The translations under genes were made by a program, and so were the position numbers. This document shows, piece after piece, positions 1-8,412 of a stretch of 64,000 bases of DNA. Position 1 is the stretch's first letter, and each line of letters begins with the position of its first letter. Location of the stretch: NCBI GenBank assembly GCA_964415365.1, contig CAYPYW010000003.1, forward strand, positions 39,761 through 103,760, given 5' to 3'. The notes below the pieces were generated by a model, which searched no databases, had not been told where the DNA came from, and worked only from the letters and a program-made list of their open reading frames with translations. The DNA is from Hydromicrobium sp964415365. Its GTDB lineage: Bacteria > Actinomycetota > Humimicrobiia > Humimicrobiales > Humimicrobiaceae.

Positions 1-171
1 CCGTAAAGGCAAATTAATAAGAAATGAGGCGTCAAGCATCATATCCATATCTTCAAAAAGGTAGTCTCAGATTAGTTAAGGGAGGCTAATCCTAACTATT
101 TGCCCAAACTACATACGTGTGTCAATGGTACAATCACCTATATTTGAAGATAGTTTTTTGAAAATCCCTTG

Positions 172-738
172 TCATACTTCCTTTTTCTTAGCTTTTTCAT
201 TAAGCACCTTAATTGCCTTTTCATAAAGGGGTCTGGCAATTTCTTTTGCCTTATCCAGAGAGATACGGTTGTACATCCAATCAATTTTTGCCTTAACCTT
301 TTCTTTAGGAAATTTCTCTACCCAGTCAGTATGTTTTAGTGCATTTGTTTCGAGATAACTAATGGAATCAGAATCTTTTATAAGATTCTGTCCATCAGTA
401 CCCCCAAATTCATGCCTTTCGATAAGCATCTTAACTTTTAGTGCAAAATTGGGTTCTGCTCCTTCTTGTAACAGGAAATTATATATTTCCAGTGCACCAT
501 TTTCCTGATGTTTCCTGAGTACTTCTTTATCCATGAAAAAAGCACCTATGTCATAGGGGAAAATTGCTCTTTCTACATCATGAGCATAGGCTGCAATCTG
601 CATGTCATAACCAGCTTCAGGCTCCAGTTGGAGCAACCAGTATAAGGTCCGAACAAAGTGTAGGTCTTTTACTCCAAAAAGTTTGTCAACATGTTTTATT
701 GTTTTATTTAATAACCGAAGTTTTTTTGCTTGAATCAT
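172..738 (-). CDS. HD-domain phosphohydrolase-like protein
   Basis: A 188-residue soluble protein that looks like a small metal-dependent HD-fold hydrolase. An HD doublet lies at H53-D54 in a helix reading AAYAHDVERA. Further candidate metal ligands are H27, H77, H109 (in ERHEFGG) and D122 or D124 (in KDSDS), in the order expected of HD phosphohydrolases and DUF4202-like proteins. No signal peptide or membrane segment is visible. It is transcribed leftwards and is not obviously co-transcribed with the nitroreductase behind it. The substrate cannot be told from sequence. The fold assignment is moderately secure and the function unknown. Confidence 0.6.
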   Translation of the reverse strand: MIQAKKLRLLNKTIKHVDKLFGVKDLHFVRTLYWLLQLEPEAGYDMQIAAYAHDVERAIFPYDIGAFFMDKEVLRKHQENGALEIYNFLLQEGAEPNFALKVKMLIERHEFGGTDGQNLIKDSDSISYLETNALKHTDWVEKFPKEKVKAKIDWMYNRISLDKAKEIARPLYEKAIKVLNEKAKKKEV

Positions 739-777
739 ATCTCTCCAATCAAATGTAAAGGTAAACTGAATTTTATT

Positions 778-1524
778 TTACTCTTTATTTCTAAATCCCT
801 GTTCCTTCAATGTTGGATAGACTTTTGGATAATAATTATCTTTGTAGAAACTGCTTGTATTATAGCTCCAATTAACTTCTTTGCTCCTGTCAACTTCTTT
901 CAGGTAATTAACTATCAGTTTGTCATAGGAGTCTATGCTATCCTTTAGGTTTTCCTGGCTATATTTTTCAAAATGACAGTAGGTTGACCTGTCCAATCTG
1001 GGTTTTAATTTGGAGTAATCTTCTGGGTAACCTATACAGAGGCCAGCTATGGGATATGTATACTTGGGTAGCCCAAATAATTTTATAATAGTACGTGGAT
1101 TATTTCTAATGCTACCTATACATACTGTGCCAAGACCCAAAGACTCAGCGGCAGTAATAACATTTTGCATGCTAAGACCTACATCTACCGAACCAACCAT
1201 GATCGATTCTATGCTGTCTGTGACAGTTTGTTTTCTATTATTTTTTTCACACGCTATTTTAGTTTTGAGAAAGTCCATTATAAAAAGGAAAAAAACAGGG
1301 CATTCAATTATCCAGGGCATATCAACGGCGACCTCCTCAATTTTCTTTTTTGATTCTTTATCCTTTATGACGATTATACCTGATTGTTGACCATTCAGAG
1401 AGGTTGGTGCACGTTGGGCTACTGCTACTAACTCATCAATAATGTCATTGGGTATCATAGTTGGCTTGAATTTTCTTATGGATCTATGGTTTTTCATTAT
1501 AGCTATTGTTTGATTCATGATCAC
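778..1524 (-). CDS. Nitroreductase family FMN oxidoreductase
   Basis: A 248-residue flavoprotein of the nitroreductase fold, likely a dimer that uses NAD(P)H to reduce flavin, quinone or nitro substrates. The N-terminal RSIRKF motif (from R14) and the following RAPTSLNGQQS segment are the usual FMN phosphate and isoalloxazine contacts. AAESLGLGTVCIGSIRN and the GLCIGYP strand match the NfsA/FRP-type core. The C-terminal 60 residues are charged and resemble the extended tail of NfsA-like members. It stands alone between the HD protein and the Liv ATPases, so context gives no substrate. The family call is secure. Confidence 0.85.
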   Translation of the reverse strand: MIMNQTIAIMKNHRSIRKFKPTMIPNDIIDELVAVAQRAPTSLNGQQSGIIVIKDKESKKKIEEVAVDMPWIIECPVFFLFIMDFLKTKIACEKNNRKQTVTDSIESIMVGSVDVGLSMQNVITAAESLGLGTVCIGSIRNNPRTIIKLFGLPKYTYPIAGLCIGYPEDYSKLKPRLDRSTYCHFEKYSQENLKDSIDSYDKLIVNYLKEVDRSKEVNWSYNTSSFYKDNYYPKVYPTLKEQGFRNKE

Positions 1525-1593
1525 TCTTCTTTGCTGTCAGGTCTATTAGTCAATTTTATTTTTAATGGCAGAAAAAAAGACAGGCCTGTCTTT

Positions 1594-2292
1594 TTACATA
1601 CCAAGATAAGCTTTCTTAACTTCCGGATTATTAATGATATCCTCGATTTTACCTCTGATTGTTATCTCTTTGTGCTCCATTATATAAGCCCAATCAATTA
1701 TTCTTGCAACCTGATAGAAATTCTGTTCTACAAGTAATATACTTGTGCCTAATTCCGATATCTTTTTTAAATTATCGATCATTTCCAAAACTATGCTTGG
1801 TTGTAGTCCCAGGAGGGGTTCGTCCAGTATAAATATTTTGGGCTCGGCCATAAGGCCCCTGGCAAGGGCTACCATTTGTTGCTGTCCACCACTCATTGTG
1901 GAAACTATCTGGTTCTTGCGTTCCTTTAGTATAGGGAAAATTGAATATACTACATTTAGATTATCTTTTATTCTTTTCCTGTTCAAAAATGCTCCTGCTT
2001 TCAAGTTCTCGAAAACAGATAAATGTTCAAATAGCCTGCGCCTTTCAGGGACAACAGAAATTCCCAACTCAACTCTTCTATGAGATGGGTACTTTGTAAT
2101 ATTCTCTCCATCGAGTATTATATCTCCTTCAGATGGAATCAGGACACCTGCAATATTATTTACAAGTGTACTTTTACCGGAACCATTGGGCCCAAGCAGA
2201 GCAGTTATTCTTCCTTCTTTAACTTCAAGGCTTACTTTGTTTAGCGCATTGATTTTTCCATATGAATAGGATAAGTCACTAATCTTAAGCAT
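1594..2292 (-). CDS. livF: Branched-chain-type ABC importer ATPase, LivF-like
   Basis: A 232-residue cytoplasmic ATPase that would power the Liv-type importer whose receptor and permeases lie on the opposite strand. Walker A is GPNGSGKST (34-42), the signature is MSGGQQQ, Walker B is IFILDEP, and the ILLVEQN segment is typical of LivF. It overlaps the end of livG by 8 bases, which indicates translational coupling. The family imports branched-chain amino acids, short amides, urea or other small acids. The neighbouring enzymes argue against simple amino-acid uptake here. The ATPase pair is transcribed away from its own permeases. Confidence 0.9.
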   Translation of the reverse strand: MLKISDLSYSYGKINALNKVSLEVKEGRITALLGPNGSGKSTLVNNIAGVLIPSEGDIILDGENITKYPSHRRVELGISVVPERRRLFEHLSVFENLKAGAFLNRKRIKDNLNVVYSIFPILKERKNQIVSTMSGGQQQMVALARGLMAEPKIFILDEPLLGLQPSIVLEMIDNLKKISELGTSILLVEQNFYQVARIIDWAYIMEHKEITIRGKIEDIINNPEVKKAYLGM

Positions 2293-3043
2293 TTTTATCT
2301 TCTCCCATATAGGACTCGATTACGCGTTTGTTATTAGCAACATCTTTAGGTTTTCCGGTGCATATTATCTTACCAAGGTGGATAACACTTACTGCATCAG
2401 AGATATTCATGACAACCCTTAAGTTATGCTCTACAAGTAATATCGTCATTCCTTTTTCGTCTCTTAGCTTATTAATAAAGCAAAGAGCCTTTTCAATCTC
2501 CTGAACAGTTAATCCGGCCAGTACTTCGTCAAATAGTATCAGTTTCGGTTTACCAGCAATAGCTCTAGCTATCTCAAGACGCCTCACGTCTCCAATAGTT
2601 AATGATTCAGCAGAAATGTTAGATTTATCTATGAGATCAACAAATTCCAGTATCTCCATTGCTTCATTTTCAGCAGATCCTATGTTGGAAACATTTTCGG
2701 TACCAAATAATAGTCCGGATATAACATTCTGTAGTACAGTCATTGATAAAAAAGGTTTAGCGTTCTGGAAAGTTCTTGCAATACCCATCCTGCAGATTTG
2801 ATAATGTTTCAGGTGATCTATCCTCCGTCCTTCCATTAATATCTCCCCTGCATCTGCTCTATAGATTCCTGAAATCAAATTAAATAAGGTTGTTTTTCCT
2901 GCACCATTTGGCCCAATTATTGATCTGATCTCTCTGCTATTTACTTTTAGATCTATGCCATCCAGAACAATATTTCCACCAAACCTTTTCTTTATTCCTC
3001 TGACCTCAAATATTGGTGTAGGATTTTCTGATTTCATATCCAA
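2285..3043 (-). CDS. livG: Branched-chain-type ABC importer ATPase, LivG-like
   Basis: A 252-residue ATPase and partner of LivF. Walker A is GPNGAGKTT. The signature region reads LTIGDVRRLEIARAI where LivG proteins usually have an LSYGEQRRLEIARAL-like sequence, so the Gln/Glu of the signature is Asp here. Walker B is LILFDEVLAGL, with Val in the place of the usual Pro. FGGNIVLDGIDL at the start and LLVEHNLRVVM near the end are LivG hallmarks. It lies 22 bases after the TIM-barrel gene and overlaps livF. All core catalytic motifs are present, so it should be active. Confidence 0.9.
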   Translation of the reverse strand: MDMKSENPTPIFEVRGIKKRFGGNIVLDGIDLKVNSREIRSIIGPNGAGKTTLFNLISGIYRADAGEILMEGRRIDHLKHYQICRMGIARTFQNAKPFLSMTVLQNVISGLLFGTENVSNIGSAENEAMEILEFVDLIDKSNISAESLTIGDVRRLEIARAIAGKPKLILFDEVLAGLTVQEIEKALCFINKLRDEKGMTILLVEHNLRVVMNISDAVSVIHLGKIICTGKPKDVANNKRVIESYMGEDKNA

Positions 3044-3065
3044 TTATCCTTTTATGTTAAAATAA

Positions 3066-3743
3066 TCACACTTTTTTCCCTAATTTTTTGAGGACCGCTA
3101 TGACGTTTTCCCTGTATGAACCTTTGGGAACAAATTTCTTTTCAAAGAATGCTCCACCTATTGTAAAGCCCCAGACTCCCTGCTTAATAGTTTCTTCCAC
3201 ACGTTCTAAACTATTTATGGAGCCGGCTGACACAATTGGGACTCTTACTGTATTTATGACTTTTTTTACAAGTTCGTTCACTTTTAAAGGGTTTATATAT
3301 CTATAAGCCAGGAGGTCAAAACCATCTACCCCATCTGTCCCTATTCTTTTTGCATCTTCAGCTACTTCATCTATTGTTCCATCAAGAACTGAAGGTCGGT
3401 CATAGATTTTTCCACAAAAAGGAAAATATTTAATCTTTTTTCCTATTATGTTCCAGATTGATGGAAAATAAACAGTTCCCATTAAATAGTCAAAGCCCAT
3501 ATCTACTGCCATTTTGGCTGGACCCATTATTGCTTCTTCTTCATACTCTACGACTTCCAGGAAAGACTGGTAACCGGCCTTTTGGATTTTATTGTTTAAT
3601 ACCTTCATTTTTTCGGGCTCCAGGCCAATCTCCTTATAGCCAAAATAATCAATCGGGAGATCTTTAACCTGCTCGAAATAATCAATAGAATCCGGGACGG
3701 TTACGTCATTAAGAGTAAACATAAGAATTAATTTTGGCACCAT
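3066..3743 (-). CDS. TIM-barrel phosphate-binding protein of unknown reaction
   Basis: A 225-residue soluble protein with a (beta/alpha)8 pattern. The C-terminal half has IVSAGSINSLERVEETI followed by GVWGFTIGGAFFE, the standard phosphate-binding pair of loops in HisA, NanE and related epimerase or aldolase barrels. GTDGVDGFDLLAYRY is a probable active-site strand. I do not recognise the exact family. It could be an epimerase or aldolase acting on a phosphorylated intermediate. It sits between the DeoR regulator (13 bases away) and livG (22 bases away), so it should belong to the same pathway as the Tm-1-like and PEP_hydrolase-type proteins across the divergent promoter. Confidence 0.55.
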   Translation of the reverse strand: MVPKLILMFTLNDVTVPDSIDYFEQVKDLPIDYFGYKEIGLEPEKMKVLNNKIQKAGYQSFLEVVEYEEEAIMGPAKMAVDMGFDYLMGTVYFPSIWNIIGKKIKYFPFCGKIYDRPSVLDGTIDEVAEDAKRIGTDGVDGFDLLAYRYINPLKVNELVKKVINTVRVPIVSAGSINSLERVEETIKQGVWGFTIGGAFFEKKFVPKGSYRENVIAVLKKLGKKV

Positions 3744-3756
3744 ATTTAAGTCCCCT

Positions 3757-4521
3757 TTAACTGTCTCCTAAGGTAACCTCGATATTTTTGGATTTTAATA
3801 TATTTAAATCATCCGTGCTAATTTTATTGTCGCATATCAGACGGTCAAATTCATTAAAACCTGACCATGTATAAGGATAAGAATTCTTCATTTTTGTATG
3901 ATCTACTAAAATATTTATCTCAGGAACTTTTTCTACTATTTTTCTTTTAATCTTTGATTCACCTATGGTAAGATCGGTTAATCCCTTCTCTGCTGAAAAT
4001 GCTCCACAGGACATAAAAGCTTTATTTATATTTATTGATTTTAGAAAATCGTCAATATCGCAGTTGTATATCATGTTTATTTTGTCCAATAAGCCACCCG
4101 GGCATAAGACATTTATGTTTTCTTTTTTTGCCAGCTCATTTGTTATGATTGGTGATATTGTTACGGCAGTTAAATATAGGTTTCTTTTGGATAGTTCCTT
4201 TACCAGGTATGCAATTGTTGAACTGCCGTCCAGGAATATTGTGTCATTATTATTTATATAATTAACAGCAGTCCTGGCTATTGAAGATTTTAGTTCTATA
4301 TTATTTCGCATCCTTGTGTAATAAGGGAGTTCTTTTAAGATATTGTTATCTTTGTAAATAACATTGCTTTTGGACAAAAAAAGATAATCCCCAAGTTCTT
4401 TAATGTCTCTATACAAAGTCATCTCACTGACTTTTAGCAGAGCAGCCAGTTCTTTTATGCTGATAGTATTCCGAAGTTTTATAATCTCAATTATTTGTTT
4501 TCTTCTTTTAGTGATACTCAA
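3757..4521 (-). CDS. DeoR family transcriptional regulator
   Basis: A 254-residue repressor-type protein. The N-terminal winged helix spans about residues 3-55, with the recognition segment SIKELAALLKVSEMTLYRDI. The C-terminal sugar-phosphate sensor domain has the expected DGSSTIAYLVKEL loop and an FMSCGAFSAEKGLTDLTIGES segment, which corresponds to the usual isomerase-like phosphosugar pocket. It is the first gene of the minus-strand operon and faces the receptor operon across a 359-base AT-rich spacer with two inverted repeats. It probably controls both directions and responds to a phosphorylated intermediate. The family is secure; the effector is inference. Confidence 0.88.
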   Translation of the reverse strand: MSITKRRKQIIEIIKLRNTISIKELAALLKVSEMTLYRDIKELGDYLFLSKSNVIYKDNNILKELPYYTRMRNNIELKSSIARTAVNYINNNDTIFLDGSSTIAYLVKELSKRNLYLTAVTISPIITNELAKKENINVLCPGGLLDKINMIYNCDIDDFLKSININKAFMSCGAFSAEKGLTDLTIGESKIKRKIVEKVPEINILVDHTKMKNSYPYTWSGFNEFDRLICDNKISTDDLNILKSKNIEVTLGDS

Positions 4522-4537
4522 TTTTTTATCTGACTCC

Positions 4538-4613
4538 TTTCAATAATTTGAATTTCATTTTGTTACCTATAAGCACTCTTGTAAAAGTACGTATTTTTAA
4601 CAAATTATTGAAA
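4538..4613. promoter_or_regulatory. Inverted repeat upstream of the DeoR gene
   Basis: A perfect 13-base inverted repeat has arms TTTCAATAATTTG (4538-4550) and CAAATTATTGAAA (4601-4613), 50 bases apart. The proximal arm lies 17 bases upstream of the deoR start codon. The two arms could be separate operator half-sites bridged by the regulator, as in DeoR-type looping repression. Assignment to this regulator is inference from position. Confidence 0.45.
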
Positions 4614-4669
4614 TTTTAACAGATATTATTTTTAAATTAAATAATATTTATTTCTATTTTTTTAATTTT

Positions 4670-4709
4670 TTGTTTTACATAATTAAATTAATGTTATAAT
4701 ATAACATTA
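4670..4709 (+). promoter_or_regulatory. Promoter of the receptor operon with overlapping palindrome
   Basis: A perfect TATAAT (4695-4700) follows TTTTAC (4673-4678) at a 16-base spacing. The -10 hexamer sits inside a 21-base near-perfect palindrome at 4689-4709, with 10-base arms TAATGTTATA and TATAACATTA around a single central base. A repressor bound here would cover the -10 element. The likely binder is the adjacent DeoR protein. About 180 bases of leader separate this promoter from the receptor gene. Confidence 0.5.
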
Positions 4710-4880
4710 TGTGATAACTATCAATGTATTTTTGTTAAATTTTTTTATTTTTTAAAAAAAATTATAATTTCCCATAGCGCGCTCGTGATTTTAATTATGT
4801 CTGTAAGTGTAAAAGGAGGTGGTAAATAGAATTAAGAAGAATTTTTATCAAAGAGTAATTTATTAAAGGGGAGGAAGAGA

Positions 4881-6326
4881 ATGAAAAAAATACTGTTTTT
4901 AGTAATTATAGTGATAATGGTTTTGTCACTATCTGTACTTCCAAGCTGTAAAGAGGAAGGAGTTGCCGAAGAGACTGTAACTGAAGCCGAAACTGAAGCT
5001 GAGACTGTCACAGAAACTACTGAAGCAGAGGAAGTAGCGGAGGGGCCGGAAAGTGTTAGATTTGGTCATAGTGGTCCTATAACAGGGGTTTTGTCATCTG
5101 CGGAAGTTATCTGTGAAACTTTTTACGAACTCTTTACAGAACAAGTCAATGATGCAGGTGGAGTATCTTTGTCTCAGTATGGTACCACAGTTCCATTGAA
5201 TTGGGTTGTATACAATGACCAGGCAGATACTGGAAGAGCTGCTACCAATATTGAAAAGCTTATTACCCAGGATATGGTAGATATTATCTATGGTTCCTAT
5301 GGAACTTTTCAGGGTTTTGCCCAGGAACCACTTGTGAATGATCTTGGGCCAGATTATAAGACAATTTATATGGTAGGAAACGGTACCTGTGTTAAATGGG
5401 AAACTGCTGAAGAATTTTTTGATATATATGCCTCAGATGCTGCATATTCTGAAAACGGTCAACCCTGGACTGATTGGGAGTATACACTCTGGACTGAAAA
5501 CCCAAGAGCTTTTCACATCGAAGCCCTGGTAGATGTTTTGGAAGAAGTGGGTGTAAAAACAGTTGTAGTTTGGGAGATTGGGACACTCTACGGTGCTGAG
5601 AGCTCAAGATTTCTGGAGTATTTCTTGCCTCAGGCCGGAATCGAAATACTGGCTAAAGAACAATACCCAGTAGATATATTAGATTTTACACCACTTATTA
5701 CAAAAGCTCAGGGACTTAATCCTGATGCCATAATTCAATTCAGCTATCCCGGAGATGGGATGTTATCAATAGAGAACATGATTGCAATGGATTACAATCC
5801 CAAGCTTTTCTATAATGCACTTGGGAGCTCATCCGGTGAAGCTTATACCAGGTTTGGGTCAAATCTCGATGGTATCATGTACCACTCTTTTGCATTCCCG
5901 ACAAGTAACATGTCCATGGGTATATTTGGTTCTGGAGTTGATGTAATGAATGCATATATTGATAAATATGGATTGGCACCTGATATGGTAGATGGGCCTA
6001 TGGCTTATGGTACGATTGAGGTAATGTATGAACTCATCAGGAGAGCAGGTACTACTGATAAAGACGCAATCCTTGCTGAAGTCCTTAAGACTAAAGATGA
6101 TCCAATACCAACAGTACTGGGCCCAGTGTATTGGGAGAAAGGTCCGTGGCCTGATTTGCCTGGAGCAGTTGGTCAGCACATAGGAACAAGCGATACCGAT
6201 CTTGGTCAGGATTGCCAGATTATTGGAGCAGCTTTTGGGGAAATGGGTGGAATTGAAAGAGATTGGAATATTGAAGATTGGAAATCTGCAACTCCACTGT
6301 ATCCAAAACCTGAGTGGAAGAAGTAA
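4881..6326 (+). CDS. Liv-type substrate-binding lipoprotein
   Basis: A 481-residue extracytoplasmic receptor for the Liv-type importer. The lipobox is LPSC with the lipid-anchored cysteine at C23, followed by a Glu/Thr-rich linker to about residue 57. The mature part starts VRFGHSGPITGVLSS, the usual first strand of type I periplasmic binding proteins (Peripla_BP_6). NPDAIIQFSYPGDGMLSI is the typical second-lobe strand. A strong GGGGAGGAAG ribosome site precedes the ATG. It is the first gene of the plus-strand operon and is followed by a 15-bp hairpin. The ligand cannot be read from sequence; the enzymes downstream suggest an organic acid or aromatic-like small molecule rather than an amino acid. 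Confidence 0.88.
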   Translation: MKKILFLVIIVIMVLSLSVLPSCKEEGVAEETVTEAETEAETVTETTEAEEVAEGPESVRFGHSGPITGVLSSAEVICETFYELFTEQVNDAGGVSLSQYGTTVPLNWVVYNDQADTGRAATNIEKLITQDMVDIIYGSYGTFQGFAQEPLVNDLGPDYKTIYMVGNGTCVKWETAEEFFDIYASDAAYSENGQPWTDWEYTLWTENPRAFHIEALVDVLEEVGVKTVVVWEIGTLYGAESSRFLEYFLPQAGIEILAKEQYPVDILDFTPLITKAQGLNPDAIIQFSYPGDGMLSIENMIAMDYNPKLFYNALGSSSGEAYTRFGSNLDGIMYHSFAFPTSNMSMGIFGSGVDVMNAYIDKYGLAPDMVDGPMAYGTIEVMYELIRRAGTTDKDAILAEVLKTKDDPIPTVLGPVYWEKGPWPDLPGAVGQHIGTSDTDLGQDCQIIGAAFGEMGGIERDWNIEDWKSATPLYPKPEWKK

Positions 6327-6337
6327 AAATTAATGAT

Positions 6338-6372
6338 AAATTTACTACCCTTATTAAAAGGGTAGTAAATTT
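6338..6372 (+). other. Intercistronic RNA hairpin after the receptor gene
   Basis: A perfect 15-bp stem pairs 6338-6352 with 6358-6372 around a 5-base loop (core TACTACCC/GGGTAGTA). It lies 11 bases after the receptor stop codon and has no U-run. It therefore looks like an mRNA-stabilising or partial-termination element that raises receptor expression above the downstream genes. Confidence 0.6.
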
Positions 6373-6420
6373 ATTTCAACAATGACCAAAAAAGAAAACA
6401 ATGAAAGGAGAAGATAGAAA

Positions 6421-7344
6421 ATGAAAGCTAAATTCTCGAGGGCAGAGATCCTGAAAATGCTTGGCCAGAAGATCAAAGATAAGAAACCAATCTTTGTGGC
6501 CAATGCTTCAGCAGGAATGGTAGCGAGATATGCTGAAAAAAATGGTGCTGATATGGTAAGTGTGCACAGCTGGGGAAGGTTTCGATACCGGGGACATCCG
6601 GTGCCGCTTACTACACTATGGTGGGGTGGCAGCAATGAAATGAAAGACAATGTTTTTGACGTGCACCATGAGATGTCAAATGCGCTTGATAAAGTTCCTC
6701 TTGTAGCTGGCCTGGAAGCTTATGATAGTTTATTCAGGCATACTGATGAGCTACTGGATAAAGCTGTAGCGATAGGATACGATGGGATACAAAATTTTCC
6801 TACGCATGGTGCTTATATACCGATGAGAATGTTGCGTGATGCTGCCGGATTTGGTTTCAAGCGTGAGGTGGAAATGATAAAGTTGGCACGCAAAAAGGAT
6901 ATATTCACAATGGCCTATGCTTTTTGGCCAGATGATGCCAAAGAGTTTGTAGAAAGTGGTGCAGATGTAATAATTGCCCATGCAGGATGGACTACCGGCG
7001 GAACAACCGGTGCTCCAAAACCGGGGTCAGTAGATTTTGACTGGGAAGCTGAGGGTTTTAGAGCTCAGCCAAGAGATCTTAAGGGAACTATTAAATTGGC
7101 AAAAGAGATTACAGATGCAGCAAGGAAAGTAAATTCTAAACAGATCGTCCTCATAACCGGAGGCTCTCTGAACTCACCGGAAAATGCTCAGAAAATAATG
7201 GACGATACCGACGTAGATGGCTTTGAAGTTGGCCATGCTATAGATGTTATGCCTATAGAAGAAGAACTTATACGTATTGGTAAAGAATATAAGAGCTTGA
7301 GACTGAGTCCTGATAATCCTAATTACAGGCCATCAGCTCTATAA
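6421..7344 (+). CDS. PEP_hydrolase-type TIM-barrel enzyme, paralogue 1 (Tm-1 C-half family)
   Basis: A 307-residue soluble protein of the PEP_hydrolase family (PF09370, COG5564), the same family as the C-terminal half of the tomato Tm-1 protein. Family motifs are PIFVANASAGMVARYAEK, a GADMVSVHSWGRFRYRG loop, LVAGLEAYD, GYDGIQNFPTHG, IIAHAGWTTGGTTGA and the late phosphate-type loop VLITGGSLNSPENAQ. No signal peptide is visible. An AAGGAGAAG site precedes the ATG. It is followed after 26 bases by a second member. The reaction of the family is not established beyond annotation, so phosphoenolpyruvate hydrolysis should not be assumed. Confidence 0.85.
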   Translation: MKAKFSRAEILKMLGQKIKDKKPIFVANASAGMVARYAEKNGADMVSVHSWGRFRYRGHPVPLTTLWWGGSNEMKDNVFDVHHEMSNALDKVPLVAGLEAYDSLFRHTDELLDKAVAIGYDGIQNFPTHGAYIPMRMLRDAAGFGFKREVEMIKLARKKDIFTMAYAFWPDDAKEFVESGADVIIAHAGWTTGGTTGAPKPGSVDFDWEAEGFRAQPRDLKGTIKLAKEITDAARKVNSKQIVLITGGSLNSPENAQKIMDDTDVDGFEVGHAIDVMPIEEELIRIGKEYKSLRLSPDNPNYRPSAL

Positions 7345-7370
7345 TTGATTGAAAGGAGAGTGATATAATA

Positions 7371-8276
7371 ATGGAAGGAATTGAAAGAGAACGGATATTA
7401 TCTAAACTTGTAGAGCCCATGCCAACGAGGAAATCAATTGTTCAAAATTGGCATGCACAGATAAAACAGGGTATACCTATAATATACGCTGGGTGCAGTG
7501 CAGGTATAGTTGCAAAATATGCTGATTGGTCCATGCTTGATGCCATAGTGGTATATGAGACTGGTCTTTCAAGACACTGGGGAATGCCTACCACCATGCT
7601 GGCAGACCCTAACAGATTTTCATTCCCAATGTATGAAGAGATAAGGTCACAAGTTGATAGAGTGCCTCTTATCGCAGGAGTTGAATGTTATGATCCCAGG
7701 TTCAGGGGAGAGCGTGGATTGAGAAGAATGGTTAGAACTGTTATAGAGATGGGTTATGATGGTATTCAAAATTTCCCCACTCTTGTTTTCCTGGAACCTA
7801 CAACCAGACTAAGAGATCCTTTAAATATGGGATGGGATAGGGAAGTAGAACTGGTTGCTTTGTGCAATGAACTGGATATTTTTACTATGTGGTATGCCTG
7901 CACTCCAAAACAGGCACAGGATGTTGCCAGAGCAGGTGCAGATGCTATAGTACCTCATGCTGGCTGGTCAAGTGGTGGGCAGGTCGGAGCGCCAACAACT
8001 AAGAGATATTCAGGCACCAGGATTACTCCTATAAAAAGTATTGATGTTGCTTGTAAGCATGTTCAGGAAATAACAGATGCAGCAAGAGAGATTAATCCCA
8101 AGATAATCTCACTTTCACATGGAGGCCCATTTATTGATATTGAATCAGTTAAGTATATGTTTGAAAATACTACTACTGATGGTTTTGAAGCAGCTTCAGC
8201 ATGGGAAAGAGTTCCTGTGGAAAACGCCCTGACGGATGCTATCAGTAAGTTTAGGGCAGTTAAGAAGAAAAAGTAA
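7371..8276 (+). CDS. PEP_hydrolase-type TIM-barrel enzyme, paralogue 2
   Basis: A 301-residue paralogue of the preceding gene. Equivalent segments are PIIYAGCSAGIVAKYADW, IAGVECYDPRFRGERG, GYDGIQNFPTLVFLEP, IVPHAGWSSGGQVGAP and ISLSHGGPFIDIESV. The first pocket loop is GCSAG here and NASAG in paralogue 1. The second loop has lost the WGRFR segment in favour of GLSRHWG. The pair may form a heteromer or act on successive substrates. The C-terminus ends in a lysine run. A GAAAGGAGAGTG site precedes the start. The catalytic function is unknown. Confidence 0.83.
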   Translation: MEGIERERILSKLVEPMPTRKSIVQNWHAQIKQGIPIIYAGCSAGIVAKYADWSMLDAIVVYETGLSRHWGMPTTMLADPNRFSFPMYEEIRSQVDRVPLIAGVECYDPRFRGERGLRRMVRTVIEMGYDGIQNFPTLVFLEPTTRLRDPLNMGWDREVELVALCNELDIFTMWYACTPKQAQDVARAGADAIVPHAGWSSGGQVGAPTTKRYSGTRITPIKSIDVACKHVQEITDAAREINPKIISLSHGGPFIDIESVKYMFENTTTDGFEAASAWERVPVENALTDAISKFRAVKKKK

Positions 8277-8308
8277 TGGCTACAAGAATTGATATTAGAG
8301 GGTTTTAG

Positions 8309-8355
8309 CACCTTCCCGATCTGTATCTGGTATTATAACCACAGACGGGAAGGTG
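8309..8355 (+). other. Intercistronic hairpin before livH
   Basis: The left arm 8309-8324 pairs with 8341-8355 (CACCTTCCCG against CGGGAAGGTG, extended by TCTGT/ACAGA). One base is bulged and the loop is 16 bases. It separates the TIM-barrel enzymes from the permeases and has no U-run, so it is more likely a processing or attenuation element than a strong terminator. Confidence 0.55.
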
Positions 8356-8412
8356 GAGCTGATGTCATTAATATTTTTTCATATAATATAGATATGGGGG
8401 AATAGAGATAAT

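Noticed and set aside
1..171. Possible gene end at the left edge
   Set aside because: No open frame of coding quality is visible on either strand.
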